NCBI RefSeq assembly: GCF_010183535.1
Contig: NC_071332.1
Span: 20,336,001-20,400,000 of the forward strand
Direction: 5' to 3'
Length of the DNA: 64,000 bases
DNA from: Caenorhabditis remanei
Taxonomy: Eukaryota > Nematoda > Chromadorea > Rhabditida > Rhabditidae
The translations under genes and the position numbers were made by a program. Of the stretch, positions 11,977 to 20,928 are shown piece after piece. How positions within the stretch are numbered: the stretch's first letter is position 1; each line of letters begins with the position of its first letter. Below the pieces are notes generated by a model. That model worked only from the letters and a program-made list of their open reading frames with translations, was not told the origin of the DNA and made no database searches.

Positions 11977-12474
11977 ATCAATTTGATTTTTTTTTGTGAT
12001 TTTTTTTTGCATAATTCAGTGCTATAATAAACGGTTTTCCATATTTCTCTTTAGATTATTACCAAATCATATAAATTAGTACTGTGAAAAAATATAGTTC
12101 CGAAAAGGATTTTCAAAAGAAATTCGCGGACTGAACTGCAAGTGCGCCAGGAAGTTGTGGCTTAAAAGGAGATTCATAAGGTTAAAATAAACAAAACATT
12201 TGGGCTCTTGTCGGTTATTTTGGTCCTTAGAATTATTTTTGGTCCTTAAATTTTTTATTGGTTATTCACAGTGCCTGTGGCATTAAAATTTTTTTTAATT
12301 TAGCGTTTTTATTTGCCTTGTTAATTGTTTACAATTTCATAATTCAGTCTGCCTTCAAATTATTTATTAGCAAATATGGAACAACTGATAACGAAGTTGT
12401 AAACTCGTCGCGGCAGTCTATGAATACAATTTATTTAGTGTAATTCGTAAACTATTTATTTTCCTCTTTCACCT

Positions 12475-12915
12475 TTAGGCCTTCCAGATCGAGATGATTG
12501 TTACTGCTTCCGCCCTCGATGTTTGAACACGGCTGCTATGACCTCGTCTCAAATTTTGCCCTCTTCCTCTAGCTCTTGGAGCTCTTCCCGGTCTTCGTCC
12601 TCCTGTTTCAGTTGGCGATTGTCCACGTCGGTCACCCATGACACTTCCTGAGTTCACTCTAACTCGAAGTGCTCCTCTGCGAATCGTGACATCTCCACGG
12701 TCTTGATTATCGCTCAATTGCTCTTGTCTACCTCCTCTCTGTGTTTGACTACGGTCAGAACTTTGGCCTCTCCTTAACGGCGGCGTATTCCCATCAGTCC
12801 TTCTCTGTCCGCTTGTTGATTGAACTCTCCCAGCTACTGTACCTCTTCGTTGATGACCACGGACGTGGGTATTGCCACTCGTTCCTCCTCCTCCGTTAAC
12901 AGACTCTCGACGACA
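12475..12915 (-). CDS. Arg/Gly-rich ORF inside TIR segment
   Basis: An open frame of 146 codons between stops on the minus strand, rich in Arg, Gly, Gln and Ser (for example GRAPRARGRGQNLRRG near the end). AATAAA at 12455-12460 lies 15 nt past the stop. There is no in-frame ATG near the beginning; the first in-frame ATG is internal. A second frame over the same DNA starts with a good ATG near 12935 (MNRDKNNVVESLL...) and is acidic and protein-like, but carries six stops. So either the RG frame is an exon of an intrinsically disordered protein, or the acidic frame is a decayed gene and RG is its shadow. I cannot decide which. Confidence 0.35.
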   Translation of the reverse strand, partial: CRRESVNGGGGTSGNTHVRGHQRRGTVAGRVQSTSGQRRTDGNTPPLRRGQSSDRSQTQRGGRQEQLSDNQDRGDVTIRRGALRVRVNSGSVMGDRRGQSPTETGGRRPGRAPRARGRGQNLRRGHSSRVQTSRAEAVTIISIWKA

Positions 12916-12942
12916 TTATTCTTATCTCTGTTCATGCTACAG

Positions 12943-13376
12943 GTTTGAGATATTTATCCACCACCACGGTGGTTACTCAGTAGTACCAATTTACATTTTG
13001 GTGTCTCCAAGTGAAGGGGTGAGACAAACGCGGGTTTTCCACTATAATTACATTTTTCAGATCATGACGTTCTCTAGTAAGAGAAGAAACAGGTGGGAGC
13101 TGGAAGAGAAGAAGCCTCTCCCTTCTCTTACTGGTGAACTGATAACGGTGAACCTTGCCGTCGAAGAGGATGGCTTCAAGGTAAGGCCTTACTATTACGC
13201 TACTTTAGAAACTTCAGTTACAGATTGTTGTAAACGAAGAATACCACCTGTATTATTATCAACGAATGGATCCCCATCATGCGGATCAAATTACCATTGC
13301 TGGAGATGTTCTCGTCAATGCAGTGGACATTGCTTATGCGGAGGAAGAAGAAGTGGAGGAAGATCATGATAATTAA
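12943..13376 (+). CDS. Galectin-like domain, 5' exons not found
   Basis: Three exons join in phase: 12943-13018 (after GCTACAG), 13061-13180 (after TTTTTCAG, the 42-nt intron starting GTGAGA) and 13224-13376 (after GTTACAG, stop TAA). Translation follows the galectin (beta-galactoside-binding lectin) order. First comes an F-x-I strand (RFEIFIHHHGG). Next is the N-x-W-x-x-E-E-like RNRWELEEKKPLP, then a GFKIVVN strand, and ITIAGDVLVNAVDI near the end, followed by an acidic tail. This covers only the C-terminal two thirds of a galectin fold; the first beta strands and a start codon are missing upstream. AATAAA at 13390-13395 follows the stop. The gene sits inside a TIR-bounded segment, which suggests capture of a truncated gene. 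The usual H-N-P-R sugar-binding residues are not clearly conserved (YQRMDP stands near that place), so sugar binding is uncertain. Confidence 0.55.
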
Positions 13377-13914
13377 AGATAGAGTTAATAATAAATTGTT
13401 ATCAGCAGAGTCCCTTTCTGATTCTCATCACATTCACAAAACTATAAAGAAATATAGAAAACAAACAATGTGAAACATCAAAAAAAAAAGAGGAAAAAAA
13501 ATTACGGCCGAACAACTTGGCGTTCTATGCGTTCGCGTTTTGCTGATCACTTTTTAATGTCACAGGCACTGTGAATAACCAATAAAAAATTTAAGGACTA
13601 AAAATAATTCTACGGACCAAAAATAATTCTAAGGACCAAAAATAATTCTAAGGAACAAAATAACCGACAAGAGCCAACATTTGCAGAGTCGCACCTTGGA
13701 TTGATGGGTTTGATTGTCGTCCACGACACAAACTAGCCAACACAATTCTCTCTCTCCCAATTTCATGGATTGTGGCAGTCTTGCCGGAATTCGTATCATT
13801 TTCTGTTTAAAATAAGGTGGAAAACAAGAAAAGTTGGAGAAATTGAATCCAGGCTCGGAAATCAAAGCGACGACGAGATCGAATTCATCGAAAATTTTGA
13901 AAATGTGTTCTGAG

Positions 13915-14100
13915 AATTCTGAAGCCCAGAATCGATTTTCGACTTCAAAGTAATCACCGTCCAACAGAAAACGTCTGGAATTTTGTTATAATCTATGCGA
14001 TGGCAGAAAATCTTGGGCTCAGCAAGTGCGCTCCAATGGCAAAAAACCACATACTCAAATAAGTTTATTTTCTGTTGAACTTTACTGTATCATTTTCAAA
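13915..14100 (+). pseudogene. Decayed second copy of 16.4-kb pseudogene
   Basis: It begins TTCTGAAGCCCAGA and CGACTTCAAAGTAATCACCG, as at 16379, then jumps to CTCCAATGGCAAAA and the ACTCAAATAAGTTTATTTTC stretch found at 16670-16720. It has the same order and strand as 16377-16735 but has lost most of the internal coding part. No usable reading frame remains. Confidence 0.7.
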
Positions 14101-14238
14101 AACAACTTTTTTTTAATCCCAAAAATTACAAAAAAAAATTTAGAAACCCCGAAAGAAAAAAATCTTTTGAAAGTGTAACTTGTAAGCAAAACAATTAAAT
14201 TATCAAAAGTTTTTTTCAAGGGAAAACAATTATCAATT

Positions 14239-15312
14239 TTAAAACGAAGTTTTATTGAACAATTTCATCATCTTTCCGGTTTTCATAGGTTTCATCAGAC
14301 AGGTGTTATCGATACAGTTCTGAAAACATAATGTTTTAAATTTTAATATTTCAAGTCATCTTCCGAAAAACTATTAATAGAGGCGCACCCGCTAGCAAGA
14401 GTTTGGAGCATCCTATCTCGGGTCTCTTTAACGATATGGAAATTTTTTCAACTGAAGAAATATTCTATGAAAATTAAGCTTTTTTGTCAAATAGCAGCTT
14501 TTTAATATTTTCTCAGGCACCACTAGATGCGCCTCTATTACAGGTTTTACGGTGAGCTCCATTTCTTACCTGGCTTCTCTGCGCCATCTCAGCTAACATT
14601 GTTGCGTTGAGTGAGTTCTTATCATACATAGTTTTAATTGTTAAATCAAATTTCCATAGCAACACTTCGCATTGAAACTTCTGGAACTTGTCGTAAGGAG
14701 TATTGCATTTTCCATCTTCTGAGGGAGTAAGGTATTGGGACATTAGGATGTCGTATTTTAATGGCATGTATGTTTTGCAGTCGTGAAGATCTGAAATATT
14801 TAGGAAGCAACCCTTGCCTTCAGTGAACACTTTCTTTTTTAATAATGGATCTGTCTGAAAAAGAAATGTTTCTTGAGAAAAATAGAAAGACGCTCACCGT
14901 GAAAAAATCATATTTTTTAAACAATCCGGTTTATAGCTAGAAACGTATACGTCCTCCAATGCACCTTTGACGCATAGTGATTCGAACTGATGTACTTGAG
15001 TACCAAAAGACTCACAAGCGTTCCGGTAGTCTTCCAAAGCCCCGCAACGAGAAAGACAAGACTGAAACGTATTTCATTGAAAATAATAAGGAAGACTTTT
15101 AAACTCACCTCTGTTTCCTGGCACAGCAACTTAGTCAGATTGTACATATCCAGTGGTGGAGGGTAATATAAGTCGGGGAAGAATGTCAAGAGAGATCTTA
15201 ACTCTAACATTTTTGACCGGCATTCTGGTGTCATGTAGGGACATGGACGGAAATCGGCGCCTATGTGGAGTAGGATGCAGGATAGTATGAGAATCGACGG
15301 GAGAAGATGCAT
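14239..15312 (-). CDS. Secreted T20D4.11-like (DUF19) protein
   Basis: Exons 15109-15312, 14898-15061, 14570-14854 and 14239-14319. The first encodes a signal peptide (MHLLPSILILSCILLHIGA), so the product is probably secreted. The mature part (about 225 aa) has the cysteine layout of the nematode T20D4.11-like domain: C-x3-C early (SCLSRC), an E-D-x-R-x-A-C segment, SLCVKG, KGCFLNI, a DLHDCK segment, FQCEVLLWKF, and a final CIDNTC pair. Exon 2 to exon 3 does not join in frame as given. One extra base in the run of six A (plus-strand T 14913-14918), or in the neighbouring T run, restores LKKYDFFT before TDPLLKKK. A GTATAC donor 5' of this is an alternative. Function of the family is unknown. 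A TATA box stands at 15597-15604, and intron 3 holds a MITE-like insertion. Confidence 0.8.
14375..14541. mobile_element. MITE-like element in intron
   Basis: TAATAGAGGCGCA at the left is mirrored by TGCGCCTCTATTA at the right, about 165 bp in total, inside intron 3 of the DUF19 gene. It is non-coding. The terminal TTA/TAA could mark the insertion target site. Confidence 0.5.
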
Positions 15313-15596
15313 TTCTGGAGGATTGAATGTTTGTTTGGAGAAGGTTAAATGGAAAGTTGAGAGTGATGGAGTAATTTTGACCCAAAAAAATGAGCAAAAA
15401 TGGTTGAAAATGCACCAGAATGTATTAGAATGCACAAGAATGAACAAAATGCGTATTGTACATTTTTGAGCATTCTTGAGCATTCTTCTGAATCCTGGTG
15501 CATTTTCAACCGTTATGAACTAAAGTAGAGGACGATGGAGCTATCTAAGAGAAGACCTTTAGAATAAAATGACTGTCTCAGCCATTCAGGTGCCTC

Positions 15597-15604
15597 CTTT
15601 TATA
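15597..15604 (-). promoter_or_regulatory. TATA box (minus)
   Basis: TATAAAAG on the minus strand, 285 bp before the DUF19 gene ATG. The spacing implies a 5' UTR of about 250 nt or a 5' UTR intron. Confidence 0.4.
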
Positions 15605-15619
15605 CCCGCCTGGTGTAGT

Positions 15620-16370
15620 TTTACTGGAGTTGTAAATCACAAAGACATCCCAGTCTGCTGGCTGCATTTTGGTTGCAGCTGTAAATCATGAGTAAGTACT
15701 TGTGGTCCTCGACTTCTGCACCAGCTGTATACCATCATAAAAAAACTCAAGATTAAAATCTATCAAGCACTCCACCGGCCATCATAAATTGTTCAGTAAA
15801 CTGTAATTGTAAAAACCAGATTTGTCACGGGCAGAGCCGACTCGGACCGGTCCGATTTTCGACAAGCCTGGAAGAAACATGATAGTAAAAACGAATTCAA
15901 AACCTGCAACTCTAAAGCCAACACTTTTTAAAACGTTTTGATTAAAAAACGGTCTCCAATGAGAAGTTGTTAACCGTTTTTGTTAGAATTTAAAATCCGT
16001 TATTTCAAAAAACTACAAGTTTACCGTTTTCTCCCAAATGTTCCCTGTTTGAGAAAATGCGCTCTATAGAGAACATTTATTCTGCCCGTACAAAAAAGTT
16101 GTCAACTACAAAAATGAAGTTCTACTTTTGATTTGTATAATTCATTAAAAATCTACTAGGTGTGATTCTGAAGAGAACGGTAAAGCTGTGGATCTTTAAA
16201 TTTATGGATTCTACATTTTAACAATCAAGTTGGTTAAAAAAGAAATTGCTTCAAAATTAAAGGTTTCGAATTCTTTTTTACAATTACATGTTTTTACCAG
16301 AATTGTCAAAAATCGGGCCGAGTTAGGTTTTTGGAAATTTTTGAATTTTCAGAGTAAAAGTGCTTAGATT
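15620..16370. other. Intergenic, no gene seen
   Basis: No exon on either strand. The stretch carries one ATGCGCTCTATAGAG-type motif near 16057 and AT-rich filler. Confidence 0.5.
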
Positions 16371-16376
16371 AAATTA

Positions 16377-16735
16377 GATTTCTGAAGCCCAGATATGATT
16401 GTCGACTTCAAACTAGTCACCGTCAAACAGAAATATCTGGAATTTTCTGAAAATTTGGGTGTCCTTATCTCGGAATACGTGGCACGTCTTCAGAAGATCC
16501 CCGTCCTTGTCACCCTTCGTGACGTGGCCACTCTGACGAATGTGACGTCATCGGCGGAGAATACCGCACGGATTCCGTATAAGAAGCGGAAAATTTAGGT
16601 GATGTTGATCCCGATGGAATCAATTTCTGAAATTCTGGAACAAATGCGCTCCAATGCCAAAACTCCACACATACTCAAATAAGTTTATTTTCAGTTGAAC
16701 CTTACTGTATCATTTTCGAAAAATCACAAAAAAAA
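16377..16735 (+). pseudogene. Inverted partial copy of the 17-kb gene
   Basis: On the plus strand this repeats, almost base for base, the middle of the membrane-protein gene that lies on the minus strand at about 16968-17212 (KLVTVKQKYLEFSENLGVLI, then RDVATLTNV, then IPYKKRK). The two form a 245-bp inverted repeat. Where the gene has ATGAAGGTG this copy has ATTTAGGTG, a stop. It has no signal for a start codon and lacks the membrane segment. Downstream it runs into the reversed 3' end of the gene itself. Transcripts from both arms could pair. Confidence 0.75.
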
Positions 16736-16756
16736 ATTACAAAAATAAATAAAAAT

Positions 16757-18449
16757 TTAGAATCCCGAATTGACCCAAACGAGGGCGTCCTTCTTAATCA
16801 TCAAAAACTCGCTGGTCGACTTGTCAAGTGTCTCCATTTCTCCATTCTCCGACATAATCTCCTTGATCTCGTTGACAAATTTCCGATTTTCAGCCAGAAT
16901 ATCGATTGATTCCATCTCCTCTAACAGGTAGATCATAACGGGCGATCCGTCCGACTCTTTCGAATGTTCCAGAATTTCAGAAATCGATTCCATCGGGATC
17001 AACATCACCTTCATTTTCCGCTTCTTATACGGAATCCGGGCGGTATTCTCCGCCGATGACGCCACATTTGTCAGAGTCGCCACGTCACGAAGGGTGACGA
17101 GAACTGGGGTCTTCTGAAGACGTGCCACGTATTCTGAGATAAGGACACCCAAATTTTCAGAGAATTCCAGATGTTTCTGTTTGACGGTGACTAGTTTGAA
17201 GTCGAAAATCTGTGGTGGATCCTCCTTCTCGTCTTCCGAATTCTCCGACGAATTCGGTGACGTCGTCGTCGTGGCGGCTTCTGAATTCTCAGAATCCGCA
17301 GATTCCGCCGAGATTCCCGAGTCGTCGTCTGGCATCGATTTCGCCATTTTTTCCGGTCTTCCAGCTGGTTTTGCACCAAAAATCGCACGAAGTCCGCCGA
17401 GAATCAAGCCGACTGGCACAATCATAATCATCCATGGAATCGAGGCGAGGAATGTGATGGAGAGGAACGTGTTGGCTAGGTGGTGACGCTGAAAATATGA
17501 AAAATTGAAAATCCGGTAAAATTTTATGAGAAATGAGCCTCATCACAGAAAAACAGGAGTAGTTATCATTAGAGCGCATTTTCTATCTCAGGAACTTATT
17601 GGATCAAAAAATAATCAACAAAAAAATTGTAGTTAAAGACATTCTCCACATTTTGTTATAAAAATCATAAATTTTAGACAAAAATTAAAGAAGTTTTAGC
17701 GGTTTCAAGTTAAACTAGTTAATTTTGAGCGGATTGTCATTAGAGCGCTTTTTCTACCTTTACAACTTATTGGATCAAAAAATGTTCAACTTACTGAATG
17801 TAGCTAAAGGCATTTTCTACAATTTGAGCTAAAAATTAATAAATTTAAGCTGAAAATAAAGAAGTTACAGCGTTTACAAGATTGGTACAGTTTATTTTGA
17901 TAAACTAGGGTTAGTTAGAACGCATTTTCTACCTAAAGAACACTACAAACTAGAAAATTGTCTATTATAAAAATGTAGCTAAACACATTTCCTACATTTC
18001 GGTATAAAAGTCATAGATTTTTCAGCAAAAATTAAACAAGTTACACCGTTTTCAAGTTTTAACCCTGCTCCTCACAGTTTGTTTCGAAAAATTAGGGATA
18101 GTTATCATTAGGGCGCATTTTCTACCTTAAAAACTCAATAAAGCTAAAAATTGTTAATAACAGAACTGTAACTCTAAAAATTTCTTAAATTTACCAATAA
18201 AAATCATAATTTTTGAGAGAAAACTCAAAAAGTTACAAAACTTCAAAAATTGGAAAAAAAAATTCTAAATTTTTTTTCCAGTTTTTTAAATATTTTAACC
18301 ATTCTCTACTGACAATTTTCTTTACTTATTTCTGTCCGAGGCTTACCATTTTCGAGTCGTGCCGAAACTTGAAGAGGTCGGGATATTTGAGATGGATCAT
18401 TCTGTGGTGATGAAGAGGATCCGGCTGGTGGTAGGCGGAGAGGGCGGTC
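16757..18449 (-). CDS. Single-pass membrane protein, unknown family
   Basis: Exons 18347-18449 and 16757-17488 join in phase 0. A possible first exon, 19808-19830, gives MSASLRPV and fits the phase, but it overlaps a repeated 16-nt promoter-like motif and uses an atypical GTGATC donor; otherwise the start lies further up. The product has a His-rich N-terminal part (PDPLHHHRMIHLKYPDLF) and one hydrophobic segment (FLSITFLASIPW through VPVGLILGG). An acidic Ser/Asp/Glu linker follows, then a folded-looking C-terminal domain of about 140 aa (ENLGVLISEYVARLQ, VLVTLRDVATL, VMIYLLEEMES) ending WVNSGF. AATAAA on the minus strand at 16684-16689 follows the stop. I do not recognise the family. Two derived copies on the plus strand (16377-16735, 13915-14100) show recent local duplication. 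Confidence 0.7.
17560..18200. repeat. Array with TCATTAGAGCGCATTTTCT motif
   Basis: Four diverged units of roughly 165-195 bp, each starting near a TCATTAGAGCGCATTTTCT-like block (17567, 17727, 17905, 18100). They lie in the intron between the two exons of the membrane-protein gene. The same units occur in the opposite orientation at about 19060-19530, so the two arrays form a large imperfect inverted repeat around exon 18347-18449. Confidence 0.6.
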
Positions 18450-18999
18450 CTAGAAAAATGGTAAGTTTTTTTGATTAAAAAAAAAAGAAAATGAAAAAAA
18501 GCAGAAAATCGATTTAAAAAATACTAAAAATCGATTCAAAACCACTTCAAATTAGTGAAAATAGAGCTAGAAGTCAAAAAGTCAATCATTAAAAATTTCA
18601 GAACCAAAATGAAACCGTCATAGAAAAAATTTAGACGGTCATCATTGAAACACACAAATAATGAGAAAGAAGTGAGAAAAAATGCAGAGAAAACAATGAA
18701 ATTGAAAGAGTTGGGACAGTAGATCAAAGAAAAAAGTAAGGTCAAAAAAATGTTTTTTGAAAAAATATATTGTATGTCTGAAATTAATTCCAAAAAGCAT
18801 ATTTAGGGTCCAGGACGTTTTGAAACCGGTCAGGATCAAAAGTAGACAAAAATACGGAAAACATGTCCGTTGAGCGTACTTGCTAAATTAAAAAAAGTGA
18901 GGTAATTCTTTTTTGAAAAAAAAAATCTTTCGTTTTTTTTTCGATTTTATAACTTATTGAGTTCTTACTCAAAACTTATGGTTTTTATGGGAAAATGTG

Positions 19000-19530
19000 A
19001 AACATTTATAGAGCTACAACTTTGTAGTTGACATCTTCCCGCTCTGTTGAGTTCCTAAATTAGAAAATGCGCTCCAATGACAAACTGCTCAAAATTAACT
19101 GGTTTGACTTGGAGATGCTGTAACTTCCTTGATTTTTGCCTTAAATTTATGATTTTTATATCAAATTGTAGGAAATGTGGTTGGCTACATTTTTATAAAA
19201 GACAAGTTTTAGTTTGTAGTATTCTTAAGATGGAAAATAGGCTCTAATAGTAACTACCTTTTATTTATCAAGAAAAACGGTAGTGAGCAAGCTTACAACT
19301 TGAAAACACTGTAACTTTTTTATTTTTATATCAAAGTGTAACAAATGTTGATAGCTTCATTTATGTAGTTGATAATTTTTTGATCCGTTAAGTTCTTAAG
19401 GTAGAAAATGCGCTCTAATGACAATCTGCTCAAAATTACCTTGGCAACGCTGTAACTTCTTCAATTTTTGTCTAAAATTTATGATTTTTACACCGAAATA
19501 TAGGAAATGTCTTTAGCTACTTTTTCCTAA
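19000..19530. repeat. Inverted partner array of 17560-18200
   Basis: AAAATGCGCTCCAATGACAAACT (near 19065), AAAATAGGCTCTAATAGTAA (near 19233) and AAAATGCGCTCTAATGACAA (near 19406) head units about 170 bp long, in inverse orientation to 17560-18200. No coding exon is seen between 18450 and 19800. Confidence 0.55.
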
Positions 19531-19816
19531 TAAAAAATCTCTACACATCTTGTAAAATAAGCCATGACACCCTGTCCAAATTAGCACGTTCGTCCTACTC
19601 CTCCTTGATGCATAATGTGTCAAACAACCCCATAAAATCATCTCAATGAATATAATACAAATAATAATAGTCTATGTTTTTTTCTTGTCTCTTATTCTTT
19701 TTCTTGTAATAATAGAATAATAATACCACAATCATTTCTCATTCTTCACAAGACAAAAAACGAGAAGCGAAAGGAATAGTACATTTCTACGGAGAGAGTG
19801 AGAGATCACACTGGGC

Positions 19817-19832
19817 GGAGAGACGCAGACAT
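19817..19832 (-). promoter_or_regulatory. Shared 16-nt motif (copy 1)
   Basis: AGAGACGCAGACATTC is identical to 43777-43792. Both lie in intergenic DNA upstream of a minus-strand gene and a plus-strand gene that diverge. Its complement contains CTGCGTCTC, a sequence I recall as over-represented in Caenorhabditis promoters. Confidence 0.4.
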
Positions 19833-20097
19833 TCTGAAAAGTCAACCGGAAGAAGATTGGACCAAGAAAAAAGTGAATGTGAACTGGTATTCAAAGATTT
19901 CGAGGTGGTATATAAGACGGGGAGTTTTCACAGGGAGAAGTATGCATCCGAGTGTTTTGTGTAGAGTTTTAGAGGTCTCTGGTTTTCTCATTGCTGTAAT
20001 TCCGTCAGTTTTGAGAAATGTAGCATACAATTTATTTTATTTAATAGCAAATTTTGTTGGCTACATTTTATCTGTTAATTATTTTTCACGTAGATCA

Positions 20098-20815
20098 AAT
20101 CCTGAGTCAGAAAATGCGCTCTAATGAACATCGGTGTAGTTTTCACTTCAAAAGTATTTATCTCACACAGTTTTTGACCATTTTTAAAGATTTTTACAGC
20201 TTATTATACAAATTAGCAAATCTTACTGGCTACATTTAATTTTTTTGTTTTTTTTTTGAATTAAATTAAATCCCGAGTCAGTAAACGCGCTCCAATGAAC
20301 ACAACTTCAAAATTGCTAGCGCATATTAAAATCTATATATCTCTGCCAGTTTTTGACCAGTTTTTGTGATTTTTACAGTTTATTATAGAAAATCAGCAAA
20401 TCTTACTGGCCACAGTTTATCTTTTGGTTATTTTTTAAACTAAACTAAATCCAGAGTCAGAAAATGCGCTCTAATGAACACTGCCTCACAATTGCTGCTT
20501 CTCACTAAAAATGTATGTATGTTAGCTAATTTATGATCAATTTTTAAGATTTTTACAGTTAATTAAAGCGAATTTTATTGACTACAATTTACTATTTTTT
20601 ATTTTTAAACAAAATTAAATCCTGAGTCAGAAAATGCGCTCTAATGAACACAACCTCAAAATTGCAAGCTTTCACTAAAAATGCACGTATCTAACCTAGT
20701 TTTTGATCAATTTTTACGGTTTTAACAGTTCACTGTACCAAATTTCATTGGCTAAAATTTACTAGCAATCTATTTTTAAACTCAATTATATCCAAAATCA
20801 GAAAATGCGCTCTAA
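20098..20815. repeat. 172-bp tandem array
   Basis: AAAATGCGCTCTAATGAAC (or a close variant) recurs at 20111, 20281, 20461, 20631 and 20802, a period of about 170-180 bp over four units. Shared internal blocks are TTTTTGACCA, GATTTTTACAG and AAATCCTGAGTCAG. It ends about 110 bp before the ATG of the Gly/Tyr-rich gene, so it occupies that gene's promoter region. Confidence 0.8.
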
Positions 20816-20928
20816 TGAACTCATGTCTCAAAACCATAATTTTTATCCGTTTCTCTTCATTTTTGCTCATTTTTACTCAATTTTACTCAATTTTTTCCAA
20901 ATTTTCTTCACAATTTCAATTTCCAGCC

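Larger units (their letters stand above)
12204..13677. mobile_element. TIR-bounded segment with gene fragments
   Basis: The left end (12204-12287) holds GGCTCTTGTCGGTTATTTTG, then GTCCTTAGAATTATTTTTGG and GGTTATTCACAGTGCCTGTG. The right end (13553-13677) holds the same blocks inverted, with the GTCC(T/G)TAGAATTATTTTT block present in extra copies. The interior carries the 3' exons of a galectin-like gene (+) and an Arg/Gly-rich ORF (-), each followed by AATAAA, and no transposase. I read it as a non-autonomous TIR element that has captured host sequence. An alternative is two independent insertions of one terminal sequence flanking ordinary genes. Confidence 0.55.

Noticed and set aside
16395..16598. 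67-codon plus-strand ORF as an independent gene
   Set aside because: It is an inverted partial copy of the minus-strand gene at 16757-17488 with an early stop and no upstream exons.
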